Positions 37,860 through 50,592 of a stretch of 64,000 bases of DNA are shown piece by piece. This DNA comes from Oceanobacillus luteolus (GTDB lineage Bacteria > Bacillota > Bacilli > Bacillales > Amphibacillaceae). Position numbers and translations under genes: made by a program. Under the pieces are notes generated by a model. It searched no databases. It saw nothing but the letters and a program-made list of their open reading frames with translations, and had not been told where the DNA came from. The DNA is taken from the NCBI RefSeq assembly GCF_023715655.1, contig NZ_JAMBON010000001.1:1-64000 (forward strand), read 5' to 3'. Every line of letters begins with the position of its first letter. Within the stretch, counting starts at the first letter, position 1.

Positions 37860-38879
37860 ATGTCATACATGGATGTAATGAAAAAAATAAAGAAAAATCA
37901 AATAGCACCATTCTATTTCCTTTATGGATCAGAAGCTTATTTTATTCAAAATATTAAACAACAATTAATAGAGAAGGTTACTGGGAATGATGAAGATAGT
38001 TTAGCTATTTATGATTTAGAGGAAGTTCCTATTGATGAGGTAGTAGGGGATGCCGAAACATATCCTTTCTTTAGCGATCGAAAATTAGTAATTGCAGAGA
38101 ATCCAGTATTTTTAAAGGCAAAGCCGGATAAATTGAGTTTTGAACATAATTTAGATGCTCTTGAAAGATATGTGACTTCTCCTGTAGATTATACGGTATT
38201 CGTCATTATCGCCCCTTATGAAAAAATCGACGAAAGAAAGAAGATTAGTAAGCTTCTAAAAAAACATGCAACAGTAGCGGAATGTAATCCGATTGGTGAA
38301 AATGATTTACGGAACTGGATGGAAACTACAGCCGACCGACTGGAGATTTCACTTACAGATGAAGCTATAGAAATATTGGAAACAGAGCTATCCAACAACT
38401 TGTATCAATTAGAAAATGAACTTCATAAACTTGCCTTATACGTTGGACCAGAAGGAGTAATCACAAAGGAGATAGCGGAAAGTCTAGTTTCACATACGAC
38501 AACAAGTTCTTCTCTACGATTAGTGGATGCGGTCATTGAAAAGGATTTACAAAAAGCAATCCGTATCTTTAAAGATCTGCTGAAGATGAAGGAAGAACCA
38601 ATAGCCCTTATCGGATTGATAGCCTTCCAGTTCCGTTCGATTCTTCGAGTGAAACTTCTTAAGCAGCAAGGTTATAGTCAATTCCAAATGCAAAAACAAT
38701 TAGGCGTCCACCCGTATGTTGTAAAAATAGCACTAAAGCGGGAAAGGCAATTTACAATAGATAAACTAGAGCGGATCATCATCCAACTTGCTGATACGGA
38801 TGCGGCGATAAAGCAGGGAAGAATGGAAAAAGATTTGGCTTTTGAGTTGTTGCTATATGAACTAATAGAAGCTGCATAA
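37860..38879 (+). CDS. holA: DNA polymerase III delta subunit
   Basis: HolA opens the sliding clamp within the clamp loader. The 339-residue protein has the divergent AAA-like N-terminal domain without Walker motifs (PFYFLYGSEAYFIQ), the family pattern SNNLYQLENELHKLALY, and a C-terminal domain (LIGLIAFQFRSILRVKLL, DTDAAIKQGRMEKDLAFELL). ATG 37860 is 9 bases after TTGGAG. It converges on rpsT across a shared terminator. Confidence 0.94.
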   Translation: MSYMDVMKKIKKNQIAPFYFLYGSEAYFIQNIKQQLIEKVTGNDEDSLAIYDLEEVPIDEVVGDAETYPFFSDRKLVIAENPVFLKAKPDKLSFEHNLDALERYVTSPVDYTVFVIIAPYEKIDERKKISKLLKKHATVAECNPIGENDLRNWMETTADRLEISLTDEAIEILETELSNNLYQLENELHKLALYVGPEGVITKEIAESLVSHTTTSSSLRLVDAVIEKDLQKAIRIFKDLLKMKEEPIALIGLIAFQFRSILRVKLLKQQGYSQFQMQKQLGVHPYVVKIALKRERQFTIDKLERIIIQLADTDAAIKQGRMEKDLAFELLLYELIEAA

Positions 38880-38885
38880 AAAAAT

Positions 38886-38914
38886 AAAAACGATCCAATC
38901 TTGGATCGTTTTTT
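38886..38914. terminator. Bidirectional terminator between holA and rpsT
   Basis: AAAAACGATCCAA (38886-38898) pairs with TTGGATCGTTTTT (38901-38913). U-runs are available for both converging genes. Confidence 0.88.
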
Positions 38915-38932
38915 TATGGATACATATTTGTG

Positions 38933-39199
38933 TTATGCACCAAGGTTATTAACTTTTTTAGCTAAACGGGCTTTTTGACGTTCACCGTTATTTCTATGGA
39001 TAATTCCTTTTTGAACGACTTTGTCAATTTTTTTAACCGTTTCTTTTAATGCTGCTTTAGCGTTTTCTACATCATTAGCTTCAACGAATTTTTCAACTTG
39101 TTTAATCGCTGTACGCATTTCTGATTTTTTGGATTGATTTAATGCTCTTTTTGTTTCGTTTGTATCAATACGCTTAATTGCTGATTTAATATTAGCCAT
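38933..39199 (-). CDS. rpsT: 30S ribosomal protein S20
   Basis: S20 binds 16S rRNA early in 30S assembly. The 88-residue protein begins MANIKSAIKRIDTNETKRALNQ, is strongly basic and helical, and ends KKVNNLGA. AAGGAGGTG precedes the ATG at 39199. The longer frame to 39241 is not supported. The convergent holA-rpsT and divergent rpsT-gpr layout is as in B. subtilis. Confidence 0.97.
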   Translation of the reverse strand: MANIKSAIKRIDTNETKRALNQSKKSEMRTAIKQVEKFVEANDVENAKAALKETVKKIDKVVQKGIIHRNNGERQKARLAKKVNNLGA

Positions 39200-39346
39200 G
39201 TATGGCACCTCCTTAATTAAAAATACGATGTGGTTAATCAAAGCTTCCTATTTTAATAAAACCTTTGTTTCGCTTTTTCATTAACAAAAGTAATTTTACC
39301 AAACGGAGAGATAGTTTTCAATAGAATTGTTATTTTACTTGTATTT

Positions 39347-39376
39347 GTATGATTTGGGAGAGTTAAGCTCATTCTA
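39347..39376 (+). promoter_or_regulatory. Sigma-G/sigma-F type promoter of gpr
   Basis: GTATG (39347-39351) and CATTCTA (39370-39376) are 18 bases apart, matching the forespore pattern GNATR-N18-CATNNTA. The site lies 49 bases before the gpr start, and gpr is a known forespore gene. Confidence 0.6.
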
Positions 39377-39424
39377 AGTATAACTTGGATATAACGAAAT
39401 AAAGTTATAATGGAGGAAACTAAG

Positions 39425-40519
39425 ATGGATGAGTTAAAAAACTTTCAAGTAAGAACTGATTTAGCTGTTGAAGCAAGAGATATGTACGTAGAAAAAGAAC
39501 AGCAGAAAAAAAGTGACATTCATGGAGTTGTATTTAATGAAAAGAGACAAGATGGAATAAAAGTTTCGTATGTGGATATTTCTGCTGAAGGCGCGGAACA
39601 GATAGGTAAGAAGGCAGGTTCTTATATTACAATATATGCTGATGGAGTTAAGCTTCAGGATACAAAGCGGCAAAAGGCAGCTTCAGATGTTTTGGCGATG
39701 GAGTTGAAAAGCTTACTTAAGAAAAATGATATTCCGAAAGATGCAGAAGGACTAATTGTTGGTTTGGGAAACTGGAACGTGACACCCGATGCTTTAGGTC
39801 CAATGACTGCCGAAAAAATAATGGTGACTAGTCATTTGTTTAGACTTGATTTCGAAACCGTTACAGAAGGTTACCGCCCTGTCGCATCCGTAACTCCAGG
39901 AGTTATGGGAATCACGGGAATTGAAACAAGTGATATTGTCCTTGGAATCGTAGAGAAATTCAAGCCAGACTTTGTGATTGCGATTGATGCATTAGCGTCT
40001 CGTTCCATCGAACGGGTAAATGAAACAATTCAACTTTCCGACTCCGGTATACACCCTGGGTCGGGCGTGGGTAATAAAAGAAAGGAATTGAGTAAAGAAA
40101 CTTTAGGGATTCCTGTAATTGCAATTGGTGTTCCTACTGTTGTTGATGCGGTGACTATTACTAGTGACACGATAGATTTCATGCTTAAACATTTTGGTAG
40201 AGAGTGGAAGGAAAAAGATGATCCTAGTAAAGCACTGACACCAGGAGGATTCTCCTTTGGAAAAAGAAAGCTTACTGAACAGGATATGCCAAATGAGCAA
40301 CACCGAGAGACGGTCCTTGGGATTGTAGGGGGACTATCTGAAGAAGAGAAAAGGCAACTTATATCCGAGGTTTTGACTCCAATCGGTCATAATTTGATGG
40401 TGACACCTAAGGAAGTTGACTCATTTATGCTGGATATGGCTCATTTATTGGCTGATGGAATTAATCATGCCCTTCATGAAAATATTGATAGCAGTGATTC
40501 TGCCAGCTTTACAAGATAA
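39425..40519 (+). CDS. gpr: Spore germination protease GPR
   Basis: GPR degrades small acid-soluble spore proteins during germination. It is made as a zymogen and processed by removal of a short N-terminal pro-peptide, here probably within [19 protein letters not shown]. The 364-residue protein belongs to the A25 family, with [19 protein letters not shown] and the acidic catalytic region [20 protein letters not shown] 39425 is 7 bases after GGAGGA. spoIIP follows within 90 bases. Confidence 0.95.
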   Translation: MDELKNFQVRTDLAVEARDMYVEKEQQKKSDIHGVVFNEKRQDGIKVSYVDISAEGAEQIGKKAGSYITIYADGVKLQDTKRQKAASDVLAMELKSLLKKNDIPKDAEGLIVGLGNWNVTPDALGPMTAEKIMVTSHLFRLDFETVTEGYRPVASVTPGVMGITGIETSDIVLGIVEKFKPDFVIAIDALASRSIERVNETIQLSDSGIHPGSGVGNKRKELSKETLGIPVIAIGVPTVVDAVTITSDTIDFMLKHFGREWKEKDDPSKALTPGGFSFGKRKLTEQDMPNEQHRETVLGIVGGLSEEEKRQLISEVLTPIGHNLMVTPKEVDSFMLDMAHLLADGINHALHENIDSSDSASFTR

Positions 40520-40605
40520 TTAATATATTCAATAGAAAACATGGTTCTACTAAATAGATTCCTGACATAGAGTTAAATGTACAGGAAACTAGGAGGGAGA
40601 GGACC

Positions 40606-41763
40606 ATGTTTTTTTCTAAGCAGAACCATCAAAACTTTGGATTGGTAAGGAAAATAGTTGCATTAGCAATAAGTTTCTTCCTCATTTTTCTATTAGTCGG
40701 ATATTTAACAACCATGAATCCGGCGAATCGACCGTCTTCCAATACAATATCCCAGTGGACGAGCGATATTAATAGTTCAATTTATTTGCATCTATTAGGA
40801 ATGGAGAATAGGGCTTTCATGCATGTATATGAGGAAGAAAATCAATCTAAAACCATTATAAATACGATGTTTCAATTGGTAACGAGTATTAAACCAAATG
40901 ATTTCCGGAGCTTACTTGGCAATGAGCTACCAGGATTTTCTAGATATGATCGGGAAATACTTATTGCTGGTGAAGGGACAGATTATACAAACTTACCAGT
41001 AGAGTCTTCTTTTCCGTTAGAAGATGTATTGGAAGAAAGACAAGCGGTTTATGAAGATGATAAGGAAGAAAATGGGTCCGAAATAGAGCCGCCAAAGAAT
41101 AAAGAAGAGCTGGAAAACGTTGTATTTATTTACAATACACACAACAGAGAATCATTTTTACCTCATTTACCTGATGTAACAGATCCCGATCTAGCGCATC
41201 ATCGTGAAGTGAATATTACTAAAGTATCGGAACGGTTGAAAGAGGAACTAGCGAAGAGGGGCATCGGGGCAATTGTTGATGAGACGGATATTATTGGTGA
41301 AGTACTTGTAGAAAAAAACTGGGAGTATTGGCAATCTTATCGAGCATCACGTGAAGTTGTTACGGAAGCATTTGCCCAGAACGGAAAATTGAAATATGCA
41401 TTCGATCTCCATCGTGATGCAATCTCCAGAGATTCAACAACAAAAAATATAAACGGGGAAGATTATGCGCGGGTCATGTTCGTGATTGGTGAAGACAACC
41501 CTGCATATGAAGAGAACTTGGAGATAGCAAACGAGCTCCATAAAAAATTAGAGGAAAAATATCCAGGATTGAGCCGTGGAGCTGTACGTCAAGGTGGAGC
41601 AGGGAACAATGGAGTATATAATCAAGATCTCTCCGAAAATCTACTACTTCTTGAAGTCGGTGGAGTTGACAATACATTAGAGGAAGCTTATCGAACTGTT
41701 GAGGCGCTCGCTGAAGTTTTTAGTGAATATTATTGGGATGCTGAAGCCGTACAAGGTAATTAA
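40606..41763 (+). CDS. spoIIP: Stage II sporulation protein P (amidase/endopeptidase)
   Basis: SpoIIP, with SpoIID and SpoIIM, removes septal peptidoglycan during engulfment. The 385-residue protein has one N-terminal membrane helix (about 17-36), an extracellular variable region, and a zinc amidase domain with YNTHNRESFLPHL, KYAFDLHRDAISR and NLLLLEVGGVDNTLEEAYRT. AGGAGGGAGAGG precedes the ATG. yqxA follows after 13 bases, with AAGGAGGAG. Confidence 0.95.
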   Translation: MFFSKQNHQNFGLVRKIVALAISFFLIFLLVGYLTTMNPANRPSSNTISQWTSDINSSIYLHLLGMENRAFMHVYEEENQSKTIINTMFQLVTSIKPNDFRSLLGNELPGFSRYDREILIAGEGTDYTNLPVESSFPLEDVLEERQAVYEDDKEENGSEIEPPKNKEELENVVFIYNTHNRESFLPHLPDVTDPDLAHHREVNITKVSERLKEELAKRGIGAIVDETDIIGEVLVEKNWEYWQSYRASREVVTEAFAQNGKLKYAFDLHRDAISRDSTTKNINGEDYARVMFVIGEDNPAYEENLEIANELHKKLEEKYPGLSRGAVRQGGAGNNGVYNQDLSENLLLLEVGGVDNTLEEAYRTVEALAEVFSEYYWDAEAVQGN

Positions 41764-41776
41764 GGAGGAGCATAAT

Positions 41777-42079
41777 ATGCGGATTATGTTATTGCTTTTA
41801 TCCCTGGCAGTTTGTTTTTTAATCGGTGTGCTATACGGAATGGATCGGGAGAAAGACGATGTAGCGCAAGACTCGACTTTGGAGCATGAAATTGTTGAAT
41901 CGATCGAAGACAAGCTAGTCGTAGAAGAACCTGAAGAAACTGTAGAACAAGTCCATGTTATTCAATCAGGGGACAACACTCCTGCTTATAAAGCCGCTTC
42001 AGCACTATCATCCGTTGTCGAATTCATTTATGAGATCATTGTAGAAATACTATTTCAAATATCAAAGTTATTTTATTAA
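41777..42079 (+). CDS. YqxA-like small membrane protein (DUF3679)
   Basis: A 100-residue protein with one N-terminal membrane helix (MRIMLLLLSLAVCFLIGVLYG), an acidic stretch (EEPEETVEQVH) and a hydrophobic C-terminus (VVEFIYEIIVEILFQISKLF). ATG 41777 lies behind AAGGAGGAG, 13 bases after spoIIP. It matches the place and layout of yqxA, the last gene of the gpr-spoIIP-yqxA unit. A sporulation role is inferred from context only. Confidence 0.82.
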   Translation: MRIMLLLLSLAVCFLIGVLYGMDREKDDVAQDSTLEHEIVESIEDKLVVEEPEETVEQVHVIQSGDNTPAYKAASALSSVVEFIYEIIVEILFQISKLFY

Positions 42080-42138
42080 TACACTCGATACAACTTATGG
42101 CTCATTTTACCCAGAAAATTCATTTTAAGGATGACAGG

Positions 42139-42281
42139 CCGCAGTCTCTGATATACCTTCGCTTTCCGCGGGCGGCTGGTGAGCTTCCGACGCACATGAC
42201 GTGGCATACTTAGTCTGCCTCGGGGATAAGCACGATATGAGGTCTCCTTTAAGAAGGAGTCTCGAAATATTTGGACTGCGG
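42139..42281. repeat. Dispersed intergenic repeat, copy 2, with 8-bp terminal inverted repeats
   Basis: CCGCAGTC (42139-42146) and GACTGCGG (42274-42281) are exact inverted termini around 143 bases. The interior has CCTTCGCTTTCCGCGGGC, GGTGAGCTTCCG, CTTAGTCTGCC and a local AAGGAG-type hairpin (CTCCTTTAAGAAGGAG at 42245-42260). The CTTTCCGCGGGC...GGTGAGC wording recalls short repeats common between genes in Bacillaceae. It aligns with the degenerate copy at 28331-28430. No frame or transposase is present. Confidence 0.7.
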
Positions 42282-42364
42282 ATTTCCAGAAGAACCAGCA
42301 AGCTTTATCTTCAGGTAATCATCATTTAATTAAGGTCCAGAGTATGCGCTCCACACGTTTGTTC

Positions 42365-42393
42365 TTGAATATCCTTGTTTCAATTGCTATAAT
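42365..42393 (+). promoter_or_regulatory. Sigma-A promoter of lepA
   Basis: TTGAAT (42365-42370) and a perfect TATAAT (42388-42393) are separated by 17 bases, leaving a leader of roughly 80 bases to lepA. Confidence 0.75.
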
Positions 42394-42477
42394 CAATTCT
42401 AGCATTCATCACCAAATTTATATGCCCGACGAATGAATTCATCGAATGGAATCGGGACGTAGGAGTGAACAACAGGA

Positions 42478-44286
42478 ATGGTGAAAAAACAAAGGAATGT
42501 ACGTAACTTTTCGATCATTGCACATATTGACCATGGGAAATCCACCTTGGCAGATCGAATCTTAGAAAATACAAAGGCAATTTCTGAACGTGAAATGAAA
42601 GAGCAAATCCTTGACGGAATGGATTTGGAGCGGGAACGTGGAATCACAATTAAACTAAATGCTGTTCAGCTTCAATATACAAGTAAGAGCGGCGAAGATT
42701 TTATTTTCCACTTGATAGATACTCCGGGACATGTGGACTTTACATATGAAGTATCCAGAAGTCTTGCAGCATGTGAAGGGGCAATCCTTGTCGTGGATGC
42801 AGCTCAAGGAATAGAAGCTCAAACATTGGCAAACGTATATCTGGCGTTGGAAAATGACTTAGAAATTATTCCAGTTATTAATAAAATTGATTTACCAAAC
42901 GCAGACCCAGAAAGAGTCAAGCAGGAATTAGAAGATGTACTCGGAATTGACAAAGACGAAGTGATTCTTGCTTCAGCTAAAGCGAATATAGGAATAGATG
43001 AGATACTGGAGCGGGTGGCAGAGGTTATTCCTCCTCCATCAGGTGATGAAGATGCTCCTTTAAAAGCATTGATTTTTGATTCTCTTTATGATTCTTATCG
43101 AGGCGTTGTTGCCTATGTTTGTATTAAGGAAGGTTCGATGAAAGTCGGGGACAAAATTAAGATGTTCTCAACTGGAAAAGAATTTGAGGTTAACGAAGTA
43201 GGAGTATTCAAACCGAAAATTACTGCAACAAACGAGTTGAGAGTAGGGGATGTAGGTTACTTCACAGCCTCTATGAAAGATGTTGGTGATACACAAGTTG
43301 GTGATACGGTAACTACTGTGAACAGACCTGCAGAGGAAGCTTTACCAGGTTACCGACGACTGAACCCAATGGTTTTCTGTGGTTTGTATCCAGTCGATTC
43401 GAATAATTATAATGATTTGCGGGAAGCTTTAGAGCGTTTAGAGTTAAATGACTCATCCCTGCAATATGAAGCAGAAACTTCCCAAGCACTGGGATTCGGA
43501 TTCCGTTGTGGATTCTTAGGTTTACTTCACATGGAAATCATCCAAGAGCGGATTGAAAGAGAATTCGGTATTGACTTGATTACTACAGCACCAAGTGTAA
43601 TCTTTGAAGTGACGAAAACCAACGGTGAAACGATTAGGGTAGATAACCCGTCTCAAATGCCAGACCCACAAGTAATCGAATCTATTCAGGAACCGTATGT
43701 AGAAGCTACAATCATGGTTCCGAATGATTATGTTGGTGCTGTTATGGAAATTGCCCAACGGAAACGCGGACAGTTTGTGAATATGAATTATTTAGACGAC
43801 ATTCGGGTTAATGTAATCTATCATATTCCATTATCCGAGATCGTTTATGATTTCTTTGACCAACTCAAATCTCAAACAAAAGGTTATGCATCGTTTGACT
43901 ATGAATTAATCGGTTATAAACAATCTAACCTTGTGAAAATGGATATACTACTTAACCATGATACGATTGATGCATTATCATTCATTGTACATCGTGACTT
44001 CGCTTATGAACGCGGTAAACAGATTGTTGAAAAGTTGAAGAATCTTATCCCTCGACAACAATTTGAAGTCCCTGTTCAGGCAGCTATTGGAAATAAAATT
44101 GTAGCAAGATCGACGATTAAAGCGGTCAGAAAAGATGTTACGGCGAAACTGTATGGTGGAGATATCAGTCGTAAACGGAAACTGTTAGAGAAACAAAAAG
44201 AGGGTAAAAAACGAATGAAAATGGTTGGATCCGTGGAAGTTCCACAGGAAGCATTTATGGCTGTCCTAAAAATGGATGAAGATTAA
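42478..44286 (+). CDS. lepA: Elongation factor 4 (LepA)
   Basis: LepA is a ribosome-associated GTPase linked to back-translocation and 30S maturation. The 602-residue protein has G1 [14 protein letters not shown]2 RERGITIK, G3 DTPGHVDF and G4 NKIDLP. EF-G-like domains II, III and V follow, then the LepA-specific C-terminal domain (RKKL-type basic region, [13 protein letters not shown]). AGGAG lies 12 bases before the ATG, slightly far. A terminator follows before hemW. Confidence 0.97.
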   Translation: MVKKQRNVRNFSIIAHIDHGKSTLADRILENTKAISEREMKEQILDGMDLERERGITIKLNAVQLQYTSKSGEDFIFHLIDTPGHVDFTYEVSRSLAACEGAILVVDAAQGIEAQTLANVYLALENDLEIIPVINKIDLPNADPERVKQELEDVLGIDKDEVILASAKANIGIDEILERVAEVIPPPSGDEDAPLKALIFDSLYDSYRGVVAYVCIKEGSMKVGDKIKMFSTGKEFEVNEVGVFKPKITATNELRVGDVGYFTASMKDVGDTQVGDTVTTVNRPAEEALPGYRRLNPMVFCGLYPVDSNNYNDLREALERLELNDSSLQYEAETSQALGFGFRCGFLGLLHMEIIQERIEREFGIDLITTAPSVIFEVTKTNGETIRVDNPSQMPDPQVIESIQEPYVEATIMVPNDYVGAVMEIAQRKRGQFVNMNYLDDIRVNVIYHIPLSEIVYDFFDQLKSQTKGYASFDYELIGYKQSNLVKMDILLNHDTIDALSFIVHRDFAYERGKQIVEKLKNLIPRQQFEVPVQAAIGNKIVARSTIKAVRKDVTAKLYGGDISRKRKLLEKQKEGKKRMKMVGSVEVPQEAFMAVLKMDED

Positions 44287-44350
44287 TTACTACACTTCTA
44301 TCTATCGGATAAAAATCGTTAAGCAGTACCGAGATAAATGTTTAATCTTT

Positions 44351-44389
44351 GAAAAGCTTGAAAGCATTTTGCTCTCAGGCTTTTCTTTT
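44351..44389 (+). terminator. Terminator between lepA and hemW
   Basis: GAAAAGCTTGA (44351-44361) pairs with TCAGGCTTTTC over 11 bp with one G-U, and a short inner AGC/GCT stem; T residues follow. Confidence 0.75.
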
Positions 44390-44413
44390 AGTCTGAGTAA
44401 AAGGAAGAGGTAA

Positions 44414-45556
44414 ATGATGGCCAAAATAGAGTCTGCTTACATACATATCCCTTTTTGCAAACAAATGTGTCATTATTGTAATTTTGTAAAGTACTATTAT
44501 ACTGAAAAACGTGCGACGGAATACTTACAAGCTCTAGAGAAGGAAATCGAAGCTTATTTACCAGAAAATAACCATAAACTCCGTACTATATATATTGGTG
44601 GAGGTACTCCAACCGCATTAAATACAGATCAATTGATTTATTTATTTGAAATCATCCATAAGAAGATAGATGTGTCTCAAATAGAAGAGTTTACAATTGA
44701 AGTAAATCCCGGGGACATTAATGAAGAAAAGACGAAGATTCTAAAGGATTATGGGGTTAACCGTATATCATTCGGAGTACAAGTTATGGATGATTCGATG
44801 TTAAAGGAATTGGGCCGAATACATCGAGTAGAAGATGTGTATCAAACTGTCGATTTGTTAGCTAAAAATCATTTTCATAACATCAGCTTGGATTTAATCT
44901 ATGCTTTACCACACCAAACTGTTGAACACTTTGAAAAGTCATTGCAAGAAGCCTTATCATTCCAGTTGCCTCACTATTCAACTTATGCCCTACAAATAGA
45001 ACCGAAAACAGTGTTCTATAAAAAACATAGGCAAGGATTATTACATCGTCCAAAAGAAGATGACGAGGTAGCGATGTACAATATACTGAAGGAAATGATG
45101 GCAGCCAATGGAATTGAGCAATATGAAATCAGTAATTTTGCTAAGCCTGGCTTTGAAAGTAAGCATAACTTAACATATTGGAGTAATGAATATTACTACG
45201 GTTTTGGTGCGGGAGCATCCGGTTATTTACCTGGTAAACGTATTTCGAATGTGAAACCTTTACCTGCGTATGTAGATAAGGCGTTACATGAAGAGAAACC
45301 AATCTTGGAAATAGATACTGTCGGTATAAAAGAACGGATGGAAGAAGAAATGTTTTTAGGATTACGTAAGATAAAGGGCTATGATGAAAGAACATTTCAA
45401 CGTAAATTTGGACAAGATATTCGTTCAGTTTATGGTAAACAACTAAATGAGTTGAAAAGTCAAGACTTGTTGAAGGATGAACAAGGGGTTTGGAGATTGA
45501 CTGACAAGGGTATGCTTCTTGAGAACCGGGTATTTGCTGAATTTATCTTGAATTAA
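44414..45556 (+). CDS. hemW: Heme chaperone HemW (radical SAM)
   Basis: HemW resembles coproporphyrinogen dehydrogenase but is a heme-binding chaperone. The 380-residue protein has the 4Fe-4S motif CKQMCHYCNF near residue 17, the family segment IYIGGGTPTAL, SFGVQVMDDSMLKELGRIH and NLTYWSNEYYYGFGAGASGY. The C-terminal HemN domain follows. Its length, about 80 residues shorter than HemN, supports HemW. GGAAGAGG precedes two adjacent ATGs (44414 and 44417). Confidence 0.93.
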   Translation: MMAKIESAYIHIPFCKQMCHYCNFVKYYYTEKRATEYLQALEKEIEAYLPENNHKLRTIYIGGGTPTALNTDQLIYLFEIIHKKIDVSQIEEFTIEVNPGDINEEKTKILKDYGVNRISFGVQVMDDSMLKELGRIHRVEDVYQTVDLLAKNHFHNISLDLIYALPHQTVEHFEKSLQEALSFQLPHYSTYALQIEPKTVFYKKHRQGLLHRPKEDDEVAMYNILKEMMAANGIEQYEISNFAKPGFESKHNLTYWSNEYYYGFGAGASGYLPGKRISNVKPLPAYVDKALHEEKPILEIDTVGIKERMEEEMFLGLRKIKGYDERTFQRKFGQDIRSVYGKQLNELKSQDLLKDEQGVWRLTDKGMLLENRVFAEFILN

Positions 45557-45602
45557 TCGATGTTTTTTCTATGTTGATTACATGGAGTATGAGCTAAGAT
45601 TA

Positions 45603-45631
45603 TTGACAAAAACCGATGAATTTGATAGTTT
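45603..45631 (+). promoter_or_regulatory. Candidate promoter of the hrcA-dnaK operon
   Basis: A perfect TTGACA at 45603-45608 is followed by TAGTTT (45626-45631) at 17 bases or by the better TATACT (45631-45636) at 22. The CIRCE operator begins 6-11 bases downstream, so bound HrcA would block initiation in either case. Confidence 0.55.
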
Positions 45632-45641
45632 ATACTTAGAA

Positions 45642-45668
45642 TTAGCACTCAAGGAGTCGGAGTGCTAA
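45642..45668. promoter_or_regulatory. CIRCE operator (HrcA-binding site)
   Basis: TTAGCACTC (45642-45650), nine bases, GAGTGCTAA (45660-45668): a perfect match to the CIRCE consensus. It lies 15 bases before the hrcA start, giving heat-inducible autorepression of the operon. Confidence 0.98.
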
Positions 45669-45682
45669 CAGAGGTGATCGAC

Positions 45683-46714
45683 ATGCTGACGGAAAGGCAA
45701 TTATTGTTGTTACAGGTGATTATTGATGACTTTATAGATACTGCCCACCCCGTAGGTTCTCGTGCCTTAGCTAAAAAAGGAGACATACCTTATAGTGCGG
45801 CAACCATACGAAATGAAATGGCAGATTTGGAAGAACTTGGCTTTTTGGAGAAGATGCACTCTTCATCTGGACGTATACCTTCTGAAAAAGGCTATCGTTA
45901 TTATGTTGATCATTTGATTAAACCGATCTCTAATAACAAATATAACGGCATTGTAAGCAAACTGATAACAGAAGGGATTTTCGAATTTGAACAAGTCGTC
46001 CAAATGTCTGCAGAAATTTTATCTGACCTGACTAGTTATACTGCAATTATTTTAGGACCTGAAGTCTTTGAAACAAAGTTAAAACAATTGCAAATCGTAC
46101 CTTTAACTTCGCAAACTGCCGTTGCTATACTAATTACCAATACGGGACATGTAGAACATCGTTCGATATCTCTGCCAGAAGCAATTAATGCATCTGATTT
46201 GGAGAAACTTGTAAATATTATTAATGAAAAGCTTGTCGGTCTTCCTGTTGTGAAACTTCAAGATATGTTTTACACAGAAATTGCACAGATTATGAAACAA
46301 TATCTGGACGACTATGAAAAGTCAATGCAGTACTTGAAGGCAATCTTCGCAACGGACTATCCTGTCAAGGTTTATGTCAGCGGCAAGTCGAATATGCTGA
46401 TGTTGCCAGAATTCAATGATATAAATAAAGTGCGTTCTTTTTATTCATTGATGGATCGAGAAGAAGAAATTGTCAATTTGTTAAAAGACTCAACTCCTGG
46501 TATTGAAGTTACCATTGGTAATGAAAACGAGATAGAAGCTATTAAAGATTTCAGTTTAATTACATCATCTCTTCACCATGGGAAGGAGCAAATGGGTACA
46601 ATTGCTCTTTTAGGTCCTAAACGGATGGAATACCGTAAAGTGATTTCTTTGTTAAAAGGTTTGTCTAATGAAATGACAAACACCTTATATATGTGGTATA
46701 AGAACGATGATTAA
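45683..46714 (+). CDS. hrcA: Heat-inducible transcription repressor HrcA
   Basis: HrcA binds CIRCE and needs GroEL for activity. The 343-residue protein has an N-terminal winged helix (MLTERQLLLLQVIIDDFID, VGSRALAKK, YSAATIRNEMADLEELGFLEKMHSSSGRIPSEKGYRYYVD), then the GAF-like and dimerisation domains. ATG 45683 follows GAGGTGAT. It heads hrcA-grpE-dnaK-dnaJ-prmA-rsmE-mtaB. Confidence 0.97.
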   Translation: MLTERQLLLLQVIIDDFIDTAHPVGSRALAKKGDIPYSAATIRNEMADLEELGFLEKMHSSSGRIPSEKGYRYYVDHLIKPISNNKYNGIVSKLITEGIFEFEQVVQMSAEILSDLTSYTAIILGPEVFETKLKQLQIVPLTSQTAVAILITNTGHVEHRSISLPEAINASDLEKLVNIINEKLVGLPVVKLQDMFYTEIAQIMKQYLDDYEKSMQYLKAIFATDYPVKVYVSGKSNMLMLPEFNDINKVRSFYSLMDREEEIVNLLKDSTPGIEVTIGNENEIEAIKDFSLITSSLHHGKEQMGTIALLGPKRMEYRKVISLLKGLSNEMTNTLYMWYKNDD

Positions 46715-46731
46715 TATTTATAAAGTGATGT

Positions 46732-46791
46732 GTGGCAGGGGAGAGACACCTGTGTCAAACTCCTTCCTACCACCATTTTTGGTGCTTTTTT
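46732..46791 (+). promoter_or_regulatory. Two overlapping hairpins between hrcA and grpE
   Basis: GTGGCAGG (46732-46739) pairs with CCTACCAC (46766-46773), one mismatch, and inner pairs GGAG/CTCC and GACA/TGTC extend it into a long stem. The 3' arm overlaps the 5' arm of a shorter terminator-like hairpin, CACCA (46771-46775) with TGGTG (46780-46784), which is followed by six T (46786-46791). The two cannot form fully at once. In B. subtilis the operon mRNA is processed between hrcA and grpE, so a stability element is one reading; attenuation is the other. Confidence 0.6.
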
Positions 46792-46820
46792 GAGAAATAT
46801 AGAGAGTGGAGGTGGCGCTT

Positions 46821-47393
46821 GTGACGGAGAAAAGAGACGAGACACAAGCAAACGAAGAGGTAGAAGAAAAGGAATCTGTTGAAGTGACGGATTCTGCTGA
46901 AGAGAACGAAGAAATCGTTCAAGAAAGTGAAGAATCGGGTGAATTGAATAAAGAAATAGAAGAGCTACATAAGGAAAAAGAAGACCTGTTTAATCGATTG
47001 GTTCGCTTACAGGCAGAATTCGACAACTTTAAAAAACGCTCACAAAAGGAAAAAGAAGCAGAACGGAAATATAAATCCCAAGACATTGCTAATGATCTTC
47101 TTCCTGTTCTTGATAACTTTGAGCGCGCATTACAAGTAGAACATACAGATGCTACAAGCAATCTGATTGAAGGAATTTCAATGGTCTACCGTCAGCTGCA
47201 AGATGCTTTGAAAAACAATGGCATTGAAGCAATAGAAGCAGAAGGGAAGGAGTTTGATCCGAACCTACACCATGCGGTGATGCAGGTAGAAGATGAAAAC
47301 TTTGAATCGAACTATGTAGTTGAAGAATTGCAAAAAGGTTATATGCTTAAAGATCGTGTGATTCGACCAGCAATGGTTAAAGTTAATAAATAA
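46821..47393 (+). CDS. grpE: Nucleotide exchange factor GrpE
   Basis: GrpE releases ADP from DnaK. The 190-residue protein has a long acidic N-terminus, a coiled-coil (about 45-100) and the beta-wing domain ([38 protein letters not shown]). GTG 46821 lies 5 bases after GGAGGTGG. The longer frame at 46806 begins upstream of that site. Confidence 0.96.
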   Translation: MTEKRDETQANEEVEEKESVEVTDSAEENEEIVQESEESGELNKEIEELHKEKEDLFNRLVRLQAEFDNFKKRSQKEKEAERKYKSQDIANDLLPVLDNFERALQVEHTDATSNLIEGISMVYRQLQDALKNNGIEAIEAEGKEFDPNLHHAVMQVEDENFESNYVVEELQKGYMLKDRVIRPAMVKVNK

Positions 47394-47421
47394 TTGGATT
47401 TTTTGAGGAGGATTTCAATAA

Positions 47422-49260
<1,839 letters not shown>

Positions 49261-49268
49261 GGTATACT

Positions 49269-49307
49269 AAAAAGTCAAAGTCAGGATTCTCTTGACTTTG
49301 ACTTTTT
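49269..49307 (+). terminator. Terminator-like hairpin between dnaK and dnaJ
   Basis: AAGTCAAAGTCA pairs with TGACTTTGACTT over 12 bp, followed by a T-run. It probably reduces transcription into dnaJ relative to dnaK, a pattern also seen in related bacteria. Confidence 0.75.
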
Positions 49308-49461
49308 TCTAGGTGATTTCAAAAGAGGCAGGGTCGATTCAGGCTATAATCGCTACATTTAATGTGTCGTAGCATAAATAAAAGTAAACCATTAGTTGCC
49401 ATTGTTTTATAGATAATGATATGATAACACTTATGTGATTAGTTCGGCAGGAGAGTGATGA

Positions 49462-50592
<1,131 letters not shown>

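Larger units (their letters stand above)
42080..42477. other. Intergenic region between yqxA and lepA
   Basis: About 400 bases without a credible gene. It holds the repeat at 42139-42281 and the lepA promoter at 42365-42393. The local GC content is visibly higher inside the repeat than around it. Confidence 0.7.
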
